A stretch of 64,000 nucleotides of DNA from Desulfosalsimonas propionicica (GCF_013761005.1 NZ_JACDUS010000006.1:124001-188000), one strand, 5' to 3'. Counted from the stretch's first letter, positions 44,099 through 52,786 are shown. Numbers and translations are program-made. Notes: generated from the letters alone by a model not told the origin.

Positions 44099-44227
44099 AC
44101 TGGATTTAGTGAAAGGTTTAACCAGCAGAAAGCTAAGGACATGGGAATAAATGCTTTTCTGTACAAGCCGATATCAAAAAAGGATTTGGGGGAAACGATC
44201 CGAAAAGATTCTAACTCACTATCTTAA
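44099..44227 (+). pseudogene. 3' remnant of a response-regulator receiver domain
   Basis: Forty-two codons from 44099 read TGFSERFNQQKAKDMG...FLYKPISKKDLGETIRK and stop at 44225-44227. The TGF-x-A/G-F-KP pattern is the last third of a receiver domain, with the conserved KP lysine. No start codon or upstream domain remains, since the FAD oxidoreductase gene ends at 44094. It was cut off by the rearrangement that made this junction. Confidence 0.75.
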
Positions 44228-44283
44228 GTTTGGGGATTTTTTATTGGCTGAAATATTGACACACTCGTAAAAGTCGGTTTTCA

Positions 44284-44409
44284 GATGGCGCCGTAAAAAG
44301 TTCAAGATCAAGGCTTGCGCGATTGCCGAAGAATGCAGCGTACTTATCCGTACGTGAAATTCTGAGGAATCGCGCGTAACGCAGATATTGGACTTTTTAC
44401 GGTGCCATC
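44284..44409. repeat. 126-nt fold-back (MITE/REP-like) element
   Basis: Two 60-nt arms are inverted copies of each other around the loop TTATCC at 44344-44349. The outer 20 bases (GATGGCGCCGTAAAAAGTTC against 44390-44409) match at 18 of 20, and the inner CGTAC/GTACG arms pair perfectly. The whole arms match at about three quarters with one indel. It has no ORF. It separates the receiver remnant from the methyltransferase operon. Confidence 0.8.
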
Positions 44410-44432
44410 AATATTGAGGCGGAGAAACAAAG

Positions 44433-45962
44433 GTGCATGACCCCCAGGATATGAACCCACAGTACATAGAAGACCTGGCCACAAGTTACTGGCGATCCGA
44501 GCTGCTCTTTACGGCCGTGGAGCAGGAACTGTTTACCCGCATCGGTGCTGAAGGAAGGCCGGTGGCTGAACTGGCCTTCGATCTGGGACTGGACCCGGAG
44601 AGCACAAAACGCTACCTCCGGGCCCTTTCCGCGCTGGGGCTTATTTTTCTGGCTGATGGCTATGCTGCCAATACCAAGTTCTCCCAAAAGTACCTGGTCC
44701 GGGATGCCGCCGATTACCAGGGAGACTCAATCCTCTGGCGCAAGTACCTGGCTGAAAGCTGGAAGAGTCTGAACCAGTGTCTGGAGAAAGGCACGCGCGT
44801 TCTGATGCCGCCGGCCAACGAGCCTCCGGAAGCCGTAGATGAGCGCCGGCACCGCTACAGCCGGGCCATGGACTGCATTGCCAAAAACAAAATCAAGCAG
44901 ATCCTGCCGCTTTTTGCCAATATGGAGATTTCAGGCGATATCCTGGATGTCGGCTCCGGCCTGGGCGCCTTCTCCGTCGGGTTCCTGGAGCAGTTTTCCC
45001 AGGCCGCGGCCACGCTGCTGGATATGGCGCCAGTGCTGGGGCAAGCCGCGGAAACGCACGCCGGCCAGCCCTACGCAGACCGAATGGTATACCAGCCCGG
45101 CAATGTACTGGACGCCTGGGAGCTGCCGCACAAGCGCTACCAGTTGGTCATTTTTTCCAACATTGTCCACGCTTTTGGTGACGCCGAGGTTGGCCATCTT
45201 ATTTCCCAGGGGGTGACTCACCTGGCCAAGGACGGTCTGCTGCTTATCCATGATTTTTTCATGGAACATAACCCCGAAAAAGCAACTCTTTCAGATCTGA
45301 ATATGCTGGCCAATACCTATAATGGCCGCGTCTATGAGGCTGCCTGGCTGCGGCAAAAGCTGGAGGCCAGCGGCCTGAAGGTCACCGAGTTGGTTTCCCT
45401 TGATTCTGATACGGGCGTCCTGGTAGCCGCCCGGCAGCAGCGGCTTGATGAATTATGCCTCAGCCGGTTTCAGCAGCTTACAGCGCAAATCCGGGCATTG
45501 GGTTTTCAGGAAGTAAGGCCTGTTGACACACCAGCAATCCGGATGCCGGAGTGGGTAGGGCTTAAGTGTGAATTCGGCTGTGAGTACTATGGCCTGCCCC
45601 AATGCCCGCCAAACTGCATTGCGCCCGAAAAAACCCGGGCGATGCTGGCAGATTACACAAAGTGCCTGCTGCTTCAGGGCAGTCCGCCAACGGCCGACTT
45701 TCAGCGGTTGGTTTTGCGGGCGGAGAAAACGGCATTTAAAAAGGGTTACCACAAAGCCTTCTGCCTCTGGGCCGGCCCCTGCAGCATCTGCGCCGACTGT
45801 GATGGATCGGCGGGCTGCCGCAACCACAAAAACGCCCGGCCGTCTATGGAGTCATCGGGCATTGATGTATTCGGGACCGTGAGAAACGCCGGATTCAACC
45901 TGAAGACGCTGCGGTATAATGATGATTATGTAAAGTATTTTGCCTTACTGCTGGTGGAGTAG
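44433..45962 (+). CDS. Methyltransferase fused to a DUF2284 metal-binding domain
   Basis: The 509-residue protein is a fusion. Residues 1-95 are a winged-helix/dimerisation domain, 96-340 a class I SAM O-methyltransferase-like domain (ILDVGSGLGAFSVGFLEQF, DGLLLIHDFFM), and 350-509 a DUF2284 domain with Cys clusters KCEFGCEYYGLPQCPPNC and GPCSICADCDGSAGCRN. The GTG start at 44433 follows GGCGGAGAA; an ATG at 44451 is possible. DUF2284 is a predicted metal or Fe-S binder. It is translated three bases ahead of a radical SAM gene, so all three genes likely serve one pathway. Confidence 0.85.
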   Translation: MHDPQDMNPQYIEDLATSYWRSELLFTAVEQELFTRIGAEGRPVAELAFDLGLDPESTKRYLRALSALGLIFLADGYAANTKFSQKYLVRDAADYQGDSILWRKYLAESWKSLNQCLEKGTRVLMPPANEPPEAVDERRHRYSRAMDCIAKNKIKQILPLFANMEISGDILDVGSGLGAFSVGFLEQFSQAAATLLDMAPVLGQAAETHAGQPYADRMVYQPGNVLDAWELPHKRYQLVIFSNIVHAFGDAEVGHLISQGVTHLAKDGLLLIHDFFMEHNPEKATLSDLNMLANTYNGRVYEAAWLRQKLEASGLKVTELVSLDSDTGVLVAARQQRLDELCLSRFQQLTAQIRALGFQEVRPVDTPAIRMPEWVGLKCEFGCEYYGLPQCPPNCIAPEKTRAMLADYTKCLLLQGSPPTADFQRLVLRAEKTAFKKGYHKAFCLWAGPCSICADCDGSAGCRNHKNARPSMESSGIDVFGTVRNAGFNLKTLRYNDDYVKYFALLLVE

Positions 45963-45965
45963 CAG

Positions 45966-47291
45966 ATGAAAGTTCTTTTGGTACAGGCACCATCTGTTGA
46001 GAGTGCGAGCTCGGAGCGTGTCTATCCGCTCGGCCTTGTCACCCTGGCGACACACCTGACGCGGGCCGGACACCGGGTGGCGATGGTGGATATGAACATA
46101 GAAAGCGATGCATACGGCGCTTTAAAGGATAAGCTGCTGGCGCAAAGACCGGATGTGGCGGCAATATCGCTGCGGAATATAGACCCGCTGGCCAACAAGA
46201 CCAGTTCCCTGTTCCCGCCCTTTGTGGTGGCCGTGCGAATGATACACGCACTGCTGCCAGACACCCCTGTCATAGCCGGCGGGAGCGGTTTTTCGCTTTT
46301 TCCCCAGCGTATTATGGAGGAGGTTCCTGAAATCCGGTATGGTATACAGGGGGAAGCCGAGCATTCTCTCCCCGGGCTCCTGGACAGCTTTGACCGGCCG
46401 GGCGACCTGCCCGGCCTGTGCAGCCGGCGGGATGGCCGGGTGGTGGTCAACCCGCCGTCCAGGGACTTCAGATTTGAAGACTATATCGTCCCTGACCGCA
46501 GCCTGCTGTCTCCTGAGACGTATGGCGGCATCAACAGCTACGCGCCGGTCTTTGGCATAGAGACCAAGCGGGGCTGCCCCTTAAGCTGCGTCTACTGCGT
46601 CTATCCCCGGCTGCAGGGCAGGGCTGTACGCTGCCGACCTCCGGCCGATGTGGTCGACGAGATAGAAATGCTTCAAAAAAAATATGGCCTGCGCGTTTTT
46701 CATTTCAACGATCCGGTGGTCAACCTGCCGGTTGGCCATCTGGAGGAAATCTGCCAGGAGATTCTGAAAAGAGGATTGCAGATCAATTGGACCGGCTTTT
46801 TCCGCGAAGATGTACTGGACGCCGAAAAGGTCAGGCTCTATGAAAAGTCAGGCCTGAATTGCTTTTCTTTCTCCCCGGACGGCCTCTGCACAGGCTCGCT
46901 AAAGGTGCTGGAAAAGAAGCTGGAAGTCTCTGATATCATCAGGGCCGCAGAGCTGACAGCACAGACCAATATAGTGGCCGTCTATCACTTCCTGGCCAAT
47001 GTGCCTGGTGAAAACAAAGAGACGATTCGACAGGGCAAGGCGCTGATAGAGCGGCTATACGCCATCCACACCCCAAAGCGAAACCTGGGCGCCATTGTGC
47101 TCAACAATATCCGCATTATGCCGGGAACACCCATTGAAGCTATCGCCAGGGACCAGGGCGAGATAGATGAAAATACAGACCTGTTATACCCGGTCTACTA
47201 CAATCCCGGCAAGTACCAGACACTCAGGTATGAACTGGAAATCGAGCACGCCACAAGGAATGTGCTGATGTGGCAGAAAGTGACAACTTAA
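45966..47291 (+). CDS. B12-binding-domain radical SAM enzyme 1
   Basis: The 441-residue protein has an N-terminal cobalamin-binding-like Rossmann domain (about residues 1-145, with SLRNIDPLANKTSS and PVIAGGSGFSLFP) and a radical SAM core with CPLSCVYC (C-x3-C-x2-C) near residue 205. The usual DxHxxG cobalamin histidine is not obvious, so whether B12 is bound is uncertain. Class B radical SAM enzymes methylate inert carbons or do other rearrangements. It starts three bases after the methyltransferase-DUF2284 gene and ends one base before the second enzyme. Confidence 0.9.
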   Translation: MKVLLVQAPSVESASSERVYPLGLVTLATHLTRAGHRVAMVDMNIESDAYGALKDKLLAQRPDVAAISLRNIDPLANKTSSLFPPFVVAVRMIHALLPDTPVIAGGSGFSLFPQRIMEEVPEIRYGIQGEAEHSLPGLLDSFDRPGDLPGLCSRRDGRVVVNPPSRDFRFEDYIVPDRSLLSPETYGGINSYAPVFGIETKRGCPLSCVYCVYPRLQGRAVRCRPPADVVDEIEMLQKKYGLRVFHFNDPVVNLPVGHLEEICQEILKRGLQINWTGFFREDVLDAEKVRLYEKSGLNCFSFSPDGLCTGSLKVLEKKLEVSDIIRAAELTAQTNIVAVYHFLANVPGENKETIRQGKALIERLYAIHTPKRNLGAIVLNNIRIMPGTPIEAIARDQGEIDENTDLLYPVYYNPGKYQTLRYELEIEHATRNVLMWQKVTT

Positions 47292-47292
47292 G

Positions 47293-48831
47293 ATGAAAAT
47301 TTTGCTTCTGGAGCACCCGCGGCAGATTGCCTCATGCCGCTGCAACGACATCGCCAACACCCCGCTGGCTTCCAGCCTGATTACCGGCTCTGTTGCCGGG
47401 ATGCTGCAAAGCCGGGGACACCAAATCAGCATCGTTGAAGGGTTTTTGGACGGGCTGAACTACAATGATATTTATGAAAAAGTCGTATCTTTCAAGCCGG
47501 CAGTGATGGGTGTCCATATGGTCTATAACTGGGAGGACAACCAGCAGCTGTATACCTTTATCAGGCGATTGAAGAGCAAAGGGCTGGTAGATAAAATAGT
47601 CGGCTACGGCTACTACCCCACCTTTGCCTGCCAGGAAATCCTGGCGTTCTGCCCGGAGTTTGACGGGCTGCTGGTGGGTGAGCCGGAGCAAACCTTCGCC
47701 GAGTGGCTGGAAACCGGAAAGCCGGTGGCAGGTATGGCCTGGCGGGACAGCCGCGGAGGCATAAACATGCTCCGCCGTGAGCCGATAGCGGATCTGGATG
47801 CGCTGCCCGACCCCGTCCGCACCGAGGCCATGATGCGTATGGGCGAGGTAAATATAGAGGGCAGCCGCGGCTGCTACGGGAGGTGCGTCTTTTGCTACAT
47901 CAATCCCTATTACGGGGATGACTCCCGCTGGCGTCCAAAAAGTCCGGAGCGCATCATCCGGGAGATTGACAGCATAATAGACAAATACGGATCAAAGAAG
48001 TTCTACTTCACCGACCCCAACTTCTTCGGCCCGGGCCAGATGGGGCAGCGGCGTTCACTGAAGCTGGCGGCGCTGCTCAAGGACAGAAACATTTGCTTCG
48101 GCATTGAGGGCCGGGTCAATGATATCCACCAGCAGACAATTTCTGCGCTGGTGGAGGCCGGCCTGGAGCAAATCCTTGTTGGGCTGGAAAGCGGCCGCGA
48201 TGAATCCCTGAAGCGGCTTAACAAGCTGACCACGGTGGCGCAAAATGAGAGGGCGCTTCAAATCCTGCGCCAAAACGGCATTGAGCCCAATGTCGGCTTT
48301 ATAATGTTTGAGCCGGATTCCTCCCTGGCCGATATTCGAACCAATTTTGAGTTTCTCAGGCGCAATGACCTCCTGAAAAATATCTTTATAACCGCAAATG
48401 TGCTTTACCACCCCCAGATTGTGCTTCAGGGAACCCCCGCCTACCGCAATCTCCAGCAGCAGGGACGGCTGAATCTCAAGGCCACCACCTATGAGAGTGA
48501 AACCGATTTCAAGGTGCCGGAAGTAGCCCGCCTGTCGGCAATTATGGCCCGGGTCACCAACTATTTTTTCGTCAAAGTCGATGAGGTGTGGCAGGGAAGG
48601 CTTACGGAACCGGCCAATGCCGCCGACCTATACCAGGCCATCAACCAGTTGCTGGTCGGCTGCTTTGAAAAGAGCCTGAGCCGCCTGGAAGCCGGTGATG
48701 CCATGGACGATACAGCGGCCGCAGAAGCCATCGATAAAGTAAAAGCTGAAATAGGGGCCGTGTTTGAACAGTTTATCAGAAACGAGGATGGCTGCGGCTT
48801 ATCGGCCGCCCCCGGCAAAGGCTGCGCTTAA
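47293..48831 (+). CDS. B12-binding-domain radical SAM enzyme 2
   Basis: The 512-residue protein has an N-terminal Rossmann-like cobalamin domain (about residues 1-150), the radical SAM cluster motif CYGRCVFC near residue 196, and a helical C-terminal extension of about 120 residues (from DEVWQGRLTEPAN) not usual for the family. Its N-terminus EHPRQIASCRCND contains extra cysteines. It follows radical SAM enzyme 1 by one base. The pair and the methyltransferase form a closed operon (44433-48831); substrate and product cannot be named. Confidence 0.88.
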   Translation: MKILLLEHPRQIASCRCNDIANTPLASSLITGSVAGMLQSRGHQISIVEGFLDGLNYNDIYEKVVSFKPAVMGVHMVYNWEDNQQLYTFIRRLKSKGLVDKIVGYGYYPTFACQEILAFCPEFDGLLVGEPEQTFAEWLETGKPVAGMAWRDSRGGINMLRREPIADLDALPDPVRTEAMMRMGEVNIEGSRGCYGRCVFCYINPYYGDDSRWRPKSPERIIREIDSIIDKYGSKKFYFTDPNFFGPGQMGQRRSLKLAALLKDRNICFGIEGRVNDIHQQTISALVEAGLEQILVGLESGRDESLKRLNKLTTVAQNERALQILRQNGIEPNVGFIMFEPDSSLADIRTNFEFLRRNDLLKNIFITANVLYHPQIVLQGTPAYRNLQQQGRLNLKATTYESETDFKVPEVARLSAIMARVTNYFFVKVDEVWQGRLTEPANAADLYQAINQLLVGCFEKSLSRLEAGDAMDDTAAAEAIDKVKAEIGAVFEQFIRNEDGCGLSAAPGKGCA

Positions 48832-49294
48832 GTCATCACACGAACCAGAAAAGGAAAGGAGAAAGCCGTCCCGGCTCCGGAAGTCCTGCTTTCCGCGTTT
48901 GGCCACCGGGTGGAGGCCAGTGGGGTCTTACAGCCCGTGTCGGCGTAAATGCCCGCCATACGCCAGTATGCAGCTTTTTTTGCCGTTCATCAACTGTTAT
49001 TTTACGGGTTCTGCATCCGCCGGGATTGCTGTTTCAAAATTTCCTGATATGAACCCTGGCGGGATCAACACCAGCCATTTTAATCTATCATTGTCTGCTT
49101 TCTTTGCTATAATCAGGATTCAAAATCTCTTCTTTATTTGAAAAAAATGAACAGTAAGGGGGAGTAACCTTTGAAACCTTTCTACACTTTCTGCGCTTGC
49201 CGCGTAACATCGTAAATATCAGTGAGTTGTGCTGTAGAAAGGTGCTCTTTGGACATTCTGCATTGCAGAAAGATCTTTCTACACCGGCGGCCTT

Positions 49295-49492
49295 TGTAAT
49301 TGTTTTTGCAGCCAGTGGCCGATTTATAATTGTTTTCGCAGCGGAATAATGATTTTTACAGAGATATCCCAAATTTCAACCGCACCACCTGATGATGTAA
49401 TTATTTTTTCTGATGACAAGCTAATTATAATTATTTTTGTTGACAATTCAAGCTATGTAACTATATTTTCAGGGAAATAATAATTTTGTGAG
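49295..49492 (+). repeat. Seven helically phased 17-bp repeats upstream of fic
   Basis: Units at 49295, 49325, 49345, 49396, 49426, 49456 and 49476 follow the form (T/A)RTAATTATTTT-N-CAG, for example TGTAATTGTTTTTGCAG and TATAATTATTTTTGTTG. Start-to-start distances are 30, 20, 51, 30, 30 and 20 bases, all near multiples of 10, so all units would face the same side of the helix. Units five and six cover the fic promoter. The pattern fits a cooperative repressor operator array. Confidence 0.7.
49440..49467 (+). promoter_or_regulatory. Sigma-70 promoter of fic
   Basis: TTGACA at 49440-49445 and TATATT at 49462-49467 are separated by 16 bases, close to consensus. The start would be near 49474, and GAGG at 49490-49493 precedes the ATG at 49501. 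It is overlapped by two units of the phased array. Confidence 0.75.
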
Positions 49493-49500
49493 GTTTGCCC

Positions 49501-51018
49501 ATGGAAATAAACGTTTTTGATTTTCGACTGGCAGGTTACGCATACTTGCTGGAAAAATTTGCAATCGCAGGTATGCCTAACTGGCACAGTTCGTCGGTTT
49601 CCACTACGGGCACTCACTATTCAAAAATTCAGGATGGGTTTGTTGAAGAAGTTTTCAGGGCCCAATATTGGCCCGGGGAAAAGGTCGGTGATCATCTTGA
49701 ATTCGCGCTGAAATATGACGGGGTCAATCTGGGCCTGCTGGCTCGAATCTTCGAAAAGGTTTCTCAGGATGAGCTCACCGAGTACATCAAATCCAAACCT
49801 ACCGGAAAGTATGCTCGGAGAATCTGGTTCTTCTATGAGCTTCTGACCGGAACGCAACTGCCCGTCGATGACCTGAATTCCGGAAATTATGTCGATGCAT
49901 TGGAGGCCAAAGATTATTACACCGTTCAGAACGGGGAGAAATCTTCACGCCACCGCATTGTGAATAACCTCCTTGGTCCCAAATCGTTTTGTCCTGTCGT
50001 AAGACGAACCGAAAAGCTTGCCAAACTGGATTCATCCGACCTGCGCAAAAGGTGCGAGGATATCGTCACCGCATATCCACCGGAACTGCTTCGCCGGGCA
50101 CTGAGCTACCTCTACAACAAGGAAACAAAGTCATCCTTTGAAATTGAGCATATCAAGCCCAACGCCTCCAGAACTGAAAAATTCATCACATCGCTGAAGC
50201 TTGCTGAAAAGGAAGACTTCTGTGAAAAGGAAAGATTGATAGAGCTGCAGAACCGCATCGTTGATCCACGTTTCAAGGATAGCGACTTTCGGGTGAGTCA
50301 GAATTATGTCGGACAGACGGTTGCCTATCAAAAGGAGATCATACATTTCATTTGTCCAAAACCTGATGATCTGCAAAGTCTGATGGAGGGCTTAATCGAT
50401 TGCCATAAGCGGATGAAAGCGGGAAATGTATCCCCGGTCATTCATGCAGCGGCTATCGCCTATGGCTTTGTGTTCTTGCATCCATTTGAGGATGGGAACG
50501 GACGAATCCATCGGTTTCTGATACACAACATCCTGTCGTTGCAGGAATTGGTGCCACGCGGGCTGATGTTCCCGGTTTCAGCTGTCATGCTCAAAAATCC
50601 GGCAGATTACGATGCATCACTGGAAGCCTTCTCCCGGCCATTGCTTCAACTCATCGATTATCAGCTGGACGAAATGGGACAAATGACCGTCGAGAACGAT
50701 ACTGCATGCTGGTATCAGTATATGGATATGACAGCTCAGTCAGAAGCCTTGTACGAGTTTGTAACCAAAACGATTGAAGAAGAGCTTGTGGAAGAACTCA
50801 GCTTTCTGGCCAACTACGACAATACAAAGAAGGCGATACAGGATATCATTGATATGCCTGACCGCCTGATCGACTTGTTCATCCAGTTGTGCCTGCAGAA
50901 CAACGGCAGCATTTCCGCAAGAAAAAGATCCGCTCACTTTGATTTCCTGACCGATGAAGAACTGGCGGCCATGGAACAGGCCGTGAAAGACGGCTATAAC
51001 CGACCTGAGGGGGGATGA
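49501..51018 (+). CDS. Fic-family AMPylator-type protein
   Basis: The 505-residue protein has a complete Fic motif HPFEDGNGRIHR (HxFx[D/E]GNGRxxR) near residue 327, so nucleotidyl transfer is expected. An N-terminal region of about 200 residues and a C-terminal winged-helix-like part (residues 430-505, GSISARKRSAHFDFLTDEELAAME) flank the Fic core. The inhibitory glutamate motif could not be placed by eye. The start at 49501 follows GAGG. Fic proteins modify GTPases, gyrase or similar targets, sometimes as toxins; no antitoxin-like small ORF is adjacent. The phased repeats suggest autoregulation. Confidence 0.9.
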   Translation: MEINVFDFRLAGYAYLLEKFAIAGMPNWHSSSVSTTGTHYSKIQDGFVEEVFRAQYWPGEKVGDHLEFALKYDGVNLGLLARIFEKVSQDELTEYIKSKPTGKYARRIWFFYELLTGTQLPVDDLNSGNYVDALEAKDYYTVQNGEKSSRHRIVNNLLGPKSFCPVVRRTEKLAKLDSSDLRKRCEDIVTAYPPELLRRALSYLYNKETKSSFEIEHIKPNASRTEKFITSLKLAEKEDFCEKERLIELQNRIVDPRFKDSDFRVSQNYVGQTVAYQKEIIHFICPKPDDLQSLMEGLIDCHKRMKAGNVSPVIHAAAIAYGFVFLHPFEDGNGRIHRFLIHNILSLQELVPRGLMFPVSAVMLKNPADYDASLEAFSRPLLQLIDYQLDEMGQMTVENDTACWYQYMDMTAQSEALYEFVTKTIEEELVEELSFLANYDNTKKAIQDIIDMPDRLIDLFIQLCLQNNGSISARKRSAHFDFLTDEELAAMEQAVKDGYNRPEGG

Positions 51019-51331
51019 TGATTGATTCCGGGGCACTGGAAATCCGAATAAATATCACTTCCCGAAACCTGCGAAAGACTTTTAGTTTGTGAAAACGGGT
51101 GGTTTGACCCGACCATTTGATATCTTAGCACAACCCCAAAATACCGTCATTTGGATAAAAGCTTAATCTGAAAGGATATCTGTAACCGGACGCTCGTCGG
51201 ACCCTGTCCGAAGAAAACAGAGAATACCGGCCCAAACAGAGAACGAACGTGGGGAGAATGGAGAGAATCGGGTGGCTGGAGAGAGGTCCCGGAAAGATGT
51301 CAAAACGGCCGAAACCCTTTTAATACAAGGG

Positions 51332-51380
51332 GAAAAAGAAAACCCGTCACCCCGGAGAATGACCCCGGAGAGACGGGTTT
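51332..51380 (-). terminator. Terminator associated with the tmRNA remnant
   Basis: On the minus strand AAACCCGTC and GACGGGTTT (51372-51380 and 51340-51348) form a 9-bp stem with a second C+G-rich inner repeat and are followed by TTCTTTTTCC. It starts 12 bases after the remnant's CCA end. Confidence 0.8.
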
Positions 51381-51392
51381 GTCTTTTCTAAA

Positions 51393-51415
51393 TGGTGGAG
51401 GCGGCGGGAGTCGAA
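51393..51415 (-). other. tmRNA/tRNA 3'-end remnant, probable attachment (att) site
   Basis: The minus strand reads TTC-GACTCCCGCCGCCTCCACCA, a T-loop, T-stem and acceptor end including CCA, like the 3' end of ssrA. The 5' side of the T-stem and the rest of the gene are missing: the sequence diverges inside the T-loop. With the terminator directly behind, it is the displaced 3' end left when an element integrated, so the island extends rightwards from here. Confidence 0.75.
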
Positions 51416-51530
51416 TTTTCCCGGGCCCATTCTACCAGAAACATTGATACGCGTGGCTTTACCTTTAAAATCAGCCAATTATACAGATTTTTCTTTCCTT
51501 CAATAGGTTCAATGAGTTCAAAAAATTCAG

Positions 51531-51662
51531 CTAATTTTTAAAAAAAGTACCAGGATTCTACCAGACCAGTTACCAGCCCTCCAAACCGGATGAAAAGCCA
51601 TCCTGTATTTTCCTTTGTGCCTCATAAACCCCTATAAAATCAAGTTTTAATTGACAAGTTCC
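51531..51662. repeat. Dispersed repeat, copy 2
   Basis: It matches 36612-36742 (see that copy) over about 130 bases at roughly three quarters identity, ending in TTTTAATTGACAA. It lies about 115 bases from the att remnant, at the left edge of the island. Confidence 0.6.
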
Positions 51663-51836
51663 GGGATATCTGTATCATGAAGACAATCTACATATTTTTG
51701 TTGTCCCGGTTATTGCTGATTCTTCGAAAGAAAATCTTCGTTCTTAACACGGTATGAAAACCATGAGGTGATAACAAACCCTGTCAAACATTTCCAGGAA
51801 ACCGATAAAAGTTCACCATTCATACCAGGAGACCGT

Positions 51837-52121
51837 ATGACCCTGACAAAAAATGAAATTATCGCGCAAATCACAGAGCTTGGATTTTCCAAGAAAGAAT
51901 CTGCTGAATATTTCAAAATCCTCCTGGAAATTATAAAAAACAGCCTTGAAAACGGTGAAGACGTTCTTGTCTCCGGGTTCGGGAAATTTCAGGTCAAAAA
52001 TAAGGGCCCCAGGAGAGGAAGAAACCCGGCAACCGATGATGATATGTTTTTGGATGCCCGGAGAGTGGTAACTTTTAAATGGTCCGGAAAACTGAGAAGG
52101 CGGCTTAATCGGGCGGAATAG
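51837..52121 (+). CDS. IHF/HU-family DNA-bending protein
   Basis: The 94-residue protein has the family fold with the signature GFGKFQVKNKGPRRGRNPATDDD and a C-terminal RRRL helix. It is nearer to IHF-alpha than HU (KKESAEYFKILLEIIKNSLENGEDV). The start at 51837 follows AGGAG; the frame extends upstream to 51768 without need. It bends DNA and often serves site-specific recombination or phage replication; as first gene of the island it may be element-encoded. The DUF6933 gene follows at once. Confidence 0.9.
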   Translation: MTLTKNEIIAQITELGFSKKESAEYFKILLEIIKNSLENGEDVLVSGFGKFQVKNKGPRRGRNPATDDDMFLDARRVVTFKWSGKLRRRLNRAE

Positions 52122-52151
52122 GAAATGAATCCAATTCAGGAATTCCCGATT

Positions 52152-52661
52152 ATGGCAATAATCCGGTGCACTAAAAAACTGCTGTCAGAATTAAAGGCCA
52201 AAAATGGCGAGCTCTCACAAACGCCTAATGACCTGAATAGCTGGCATGCCAATATTTTTCTGGTTGAGCGCAGAAAATGCGCTATCTTCAGTCACGACAG
52301 AACATTGTACTCCTTTATCGTTCCCGGACTGACAAAGCCTGACTTTCAAAATTTCGAAGAGATTTTCAGGCAAAGACTTTTTAAAAGCCTGTTAGCAGAG
52401 GGGCTCCCGCAGAAACATATTGAATTTTTCCTTGAAGACAACCGTAATATTGAATTCACCAAAACCAATAATCGCAGTGTCCTGGGGTCTATGAATGAGC
52501 TGGTGTTTCATGCCAAATATCAGATATCAGCTGAGGGTGGACCTTTGAACGTAGACATTGGCAAACTGAACCACTATATAAATCAGATACCGATGAGTGC
52601 GATTGATGAGATTTTCAGTATCTATGAGTTGAAGAAGTTTCTTGAGGGATTGGAAAAATGA
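52152..52661 (+). CDS. DUF6933-like protein
   Basis: The 169-residue protein starts MAIIRCTKKLLSELKAK and shows the LNSWHANIFLVERRKCAIFSHD and TLYSFIVPG blocks of DUF6933, a small alpha/beta family of unknown function found widely in mobile and accessory regions. The start at 52152 follows CAGGA and fits the family N-terminus; 52125, nine codons earlier, overlaps the IHF-like gene's end region without a site. It lies 30 bases behind the IHF-like gene. Confidence 0.75.
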   Translation: MAIIRCTKKLLSELKAKNGELSQTPNDLNSWHANIFLVERRKCAIFSHDRTLYSFIVPGLTKPDFQNFEEIFRQRLFKSLLAEGLPQKHIEFFLEDNRNIEFTKTNNRSVLGSMNELVFHAKYQISAEGGPLNVDIGKLNHYINQIPMSAIDEIFSIYELKKFLEGLEK

Positions 52662-52786
52662 TATATTGCCCCTTGGCAATGCTAAATAACCAGTTTGAAT
52701 TATACAGAAAGCACGCGCTTGGTGTTTGGTAATATGAAGCAAAGGGCGAAGTATATTTCTTTTTAAAAGGACTTGGGTATTAGGCT

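Larger units (their letters stand above)
48832..49500. other. Intergenic region with composition shift
   Basis: No gene is supported. The first half (48832-49080) keeps the G+C of the operon; from about 49090 it turns strongly A+T-rich. CTTTCTACA occurs at 49179 and 49275 and its complement at 49234, followed by the phased repeat array and the fic promoter. Confidence 0.45.
51019..51836. other. Island junction region
   Basis: No gene is visible in 51019-51330. From 51332 the region holds the ssrA-type terminator, the tmRNA 3'-end remnant and dispersed repeat copy 2. Upstream signals of the IHF-like gene must lie in 51663-51836. Confidence 0.5.

Noticed and set aside
48764-49141. 125-codon plus-strand ORF after the second radical SAM gene
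   Set aside because: It starts within the radical SAM gene in another frame and shows no domain, ribosome site or bias.
49295-49492. Phased repeats considered as a CRISPR array
   Set aside because: Units are 17 bp, degenerate, and spacers are only 3-34 bases with no unique protospacer-like sequences; no cas gene is nearby.
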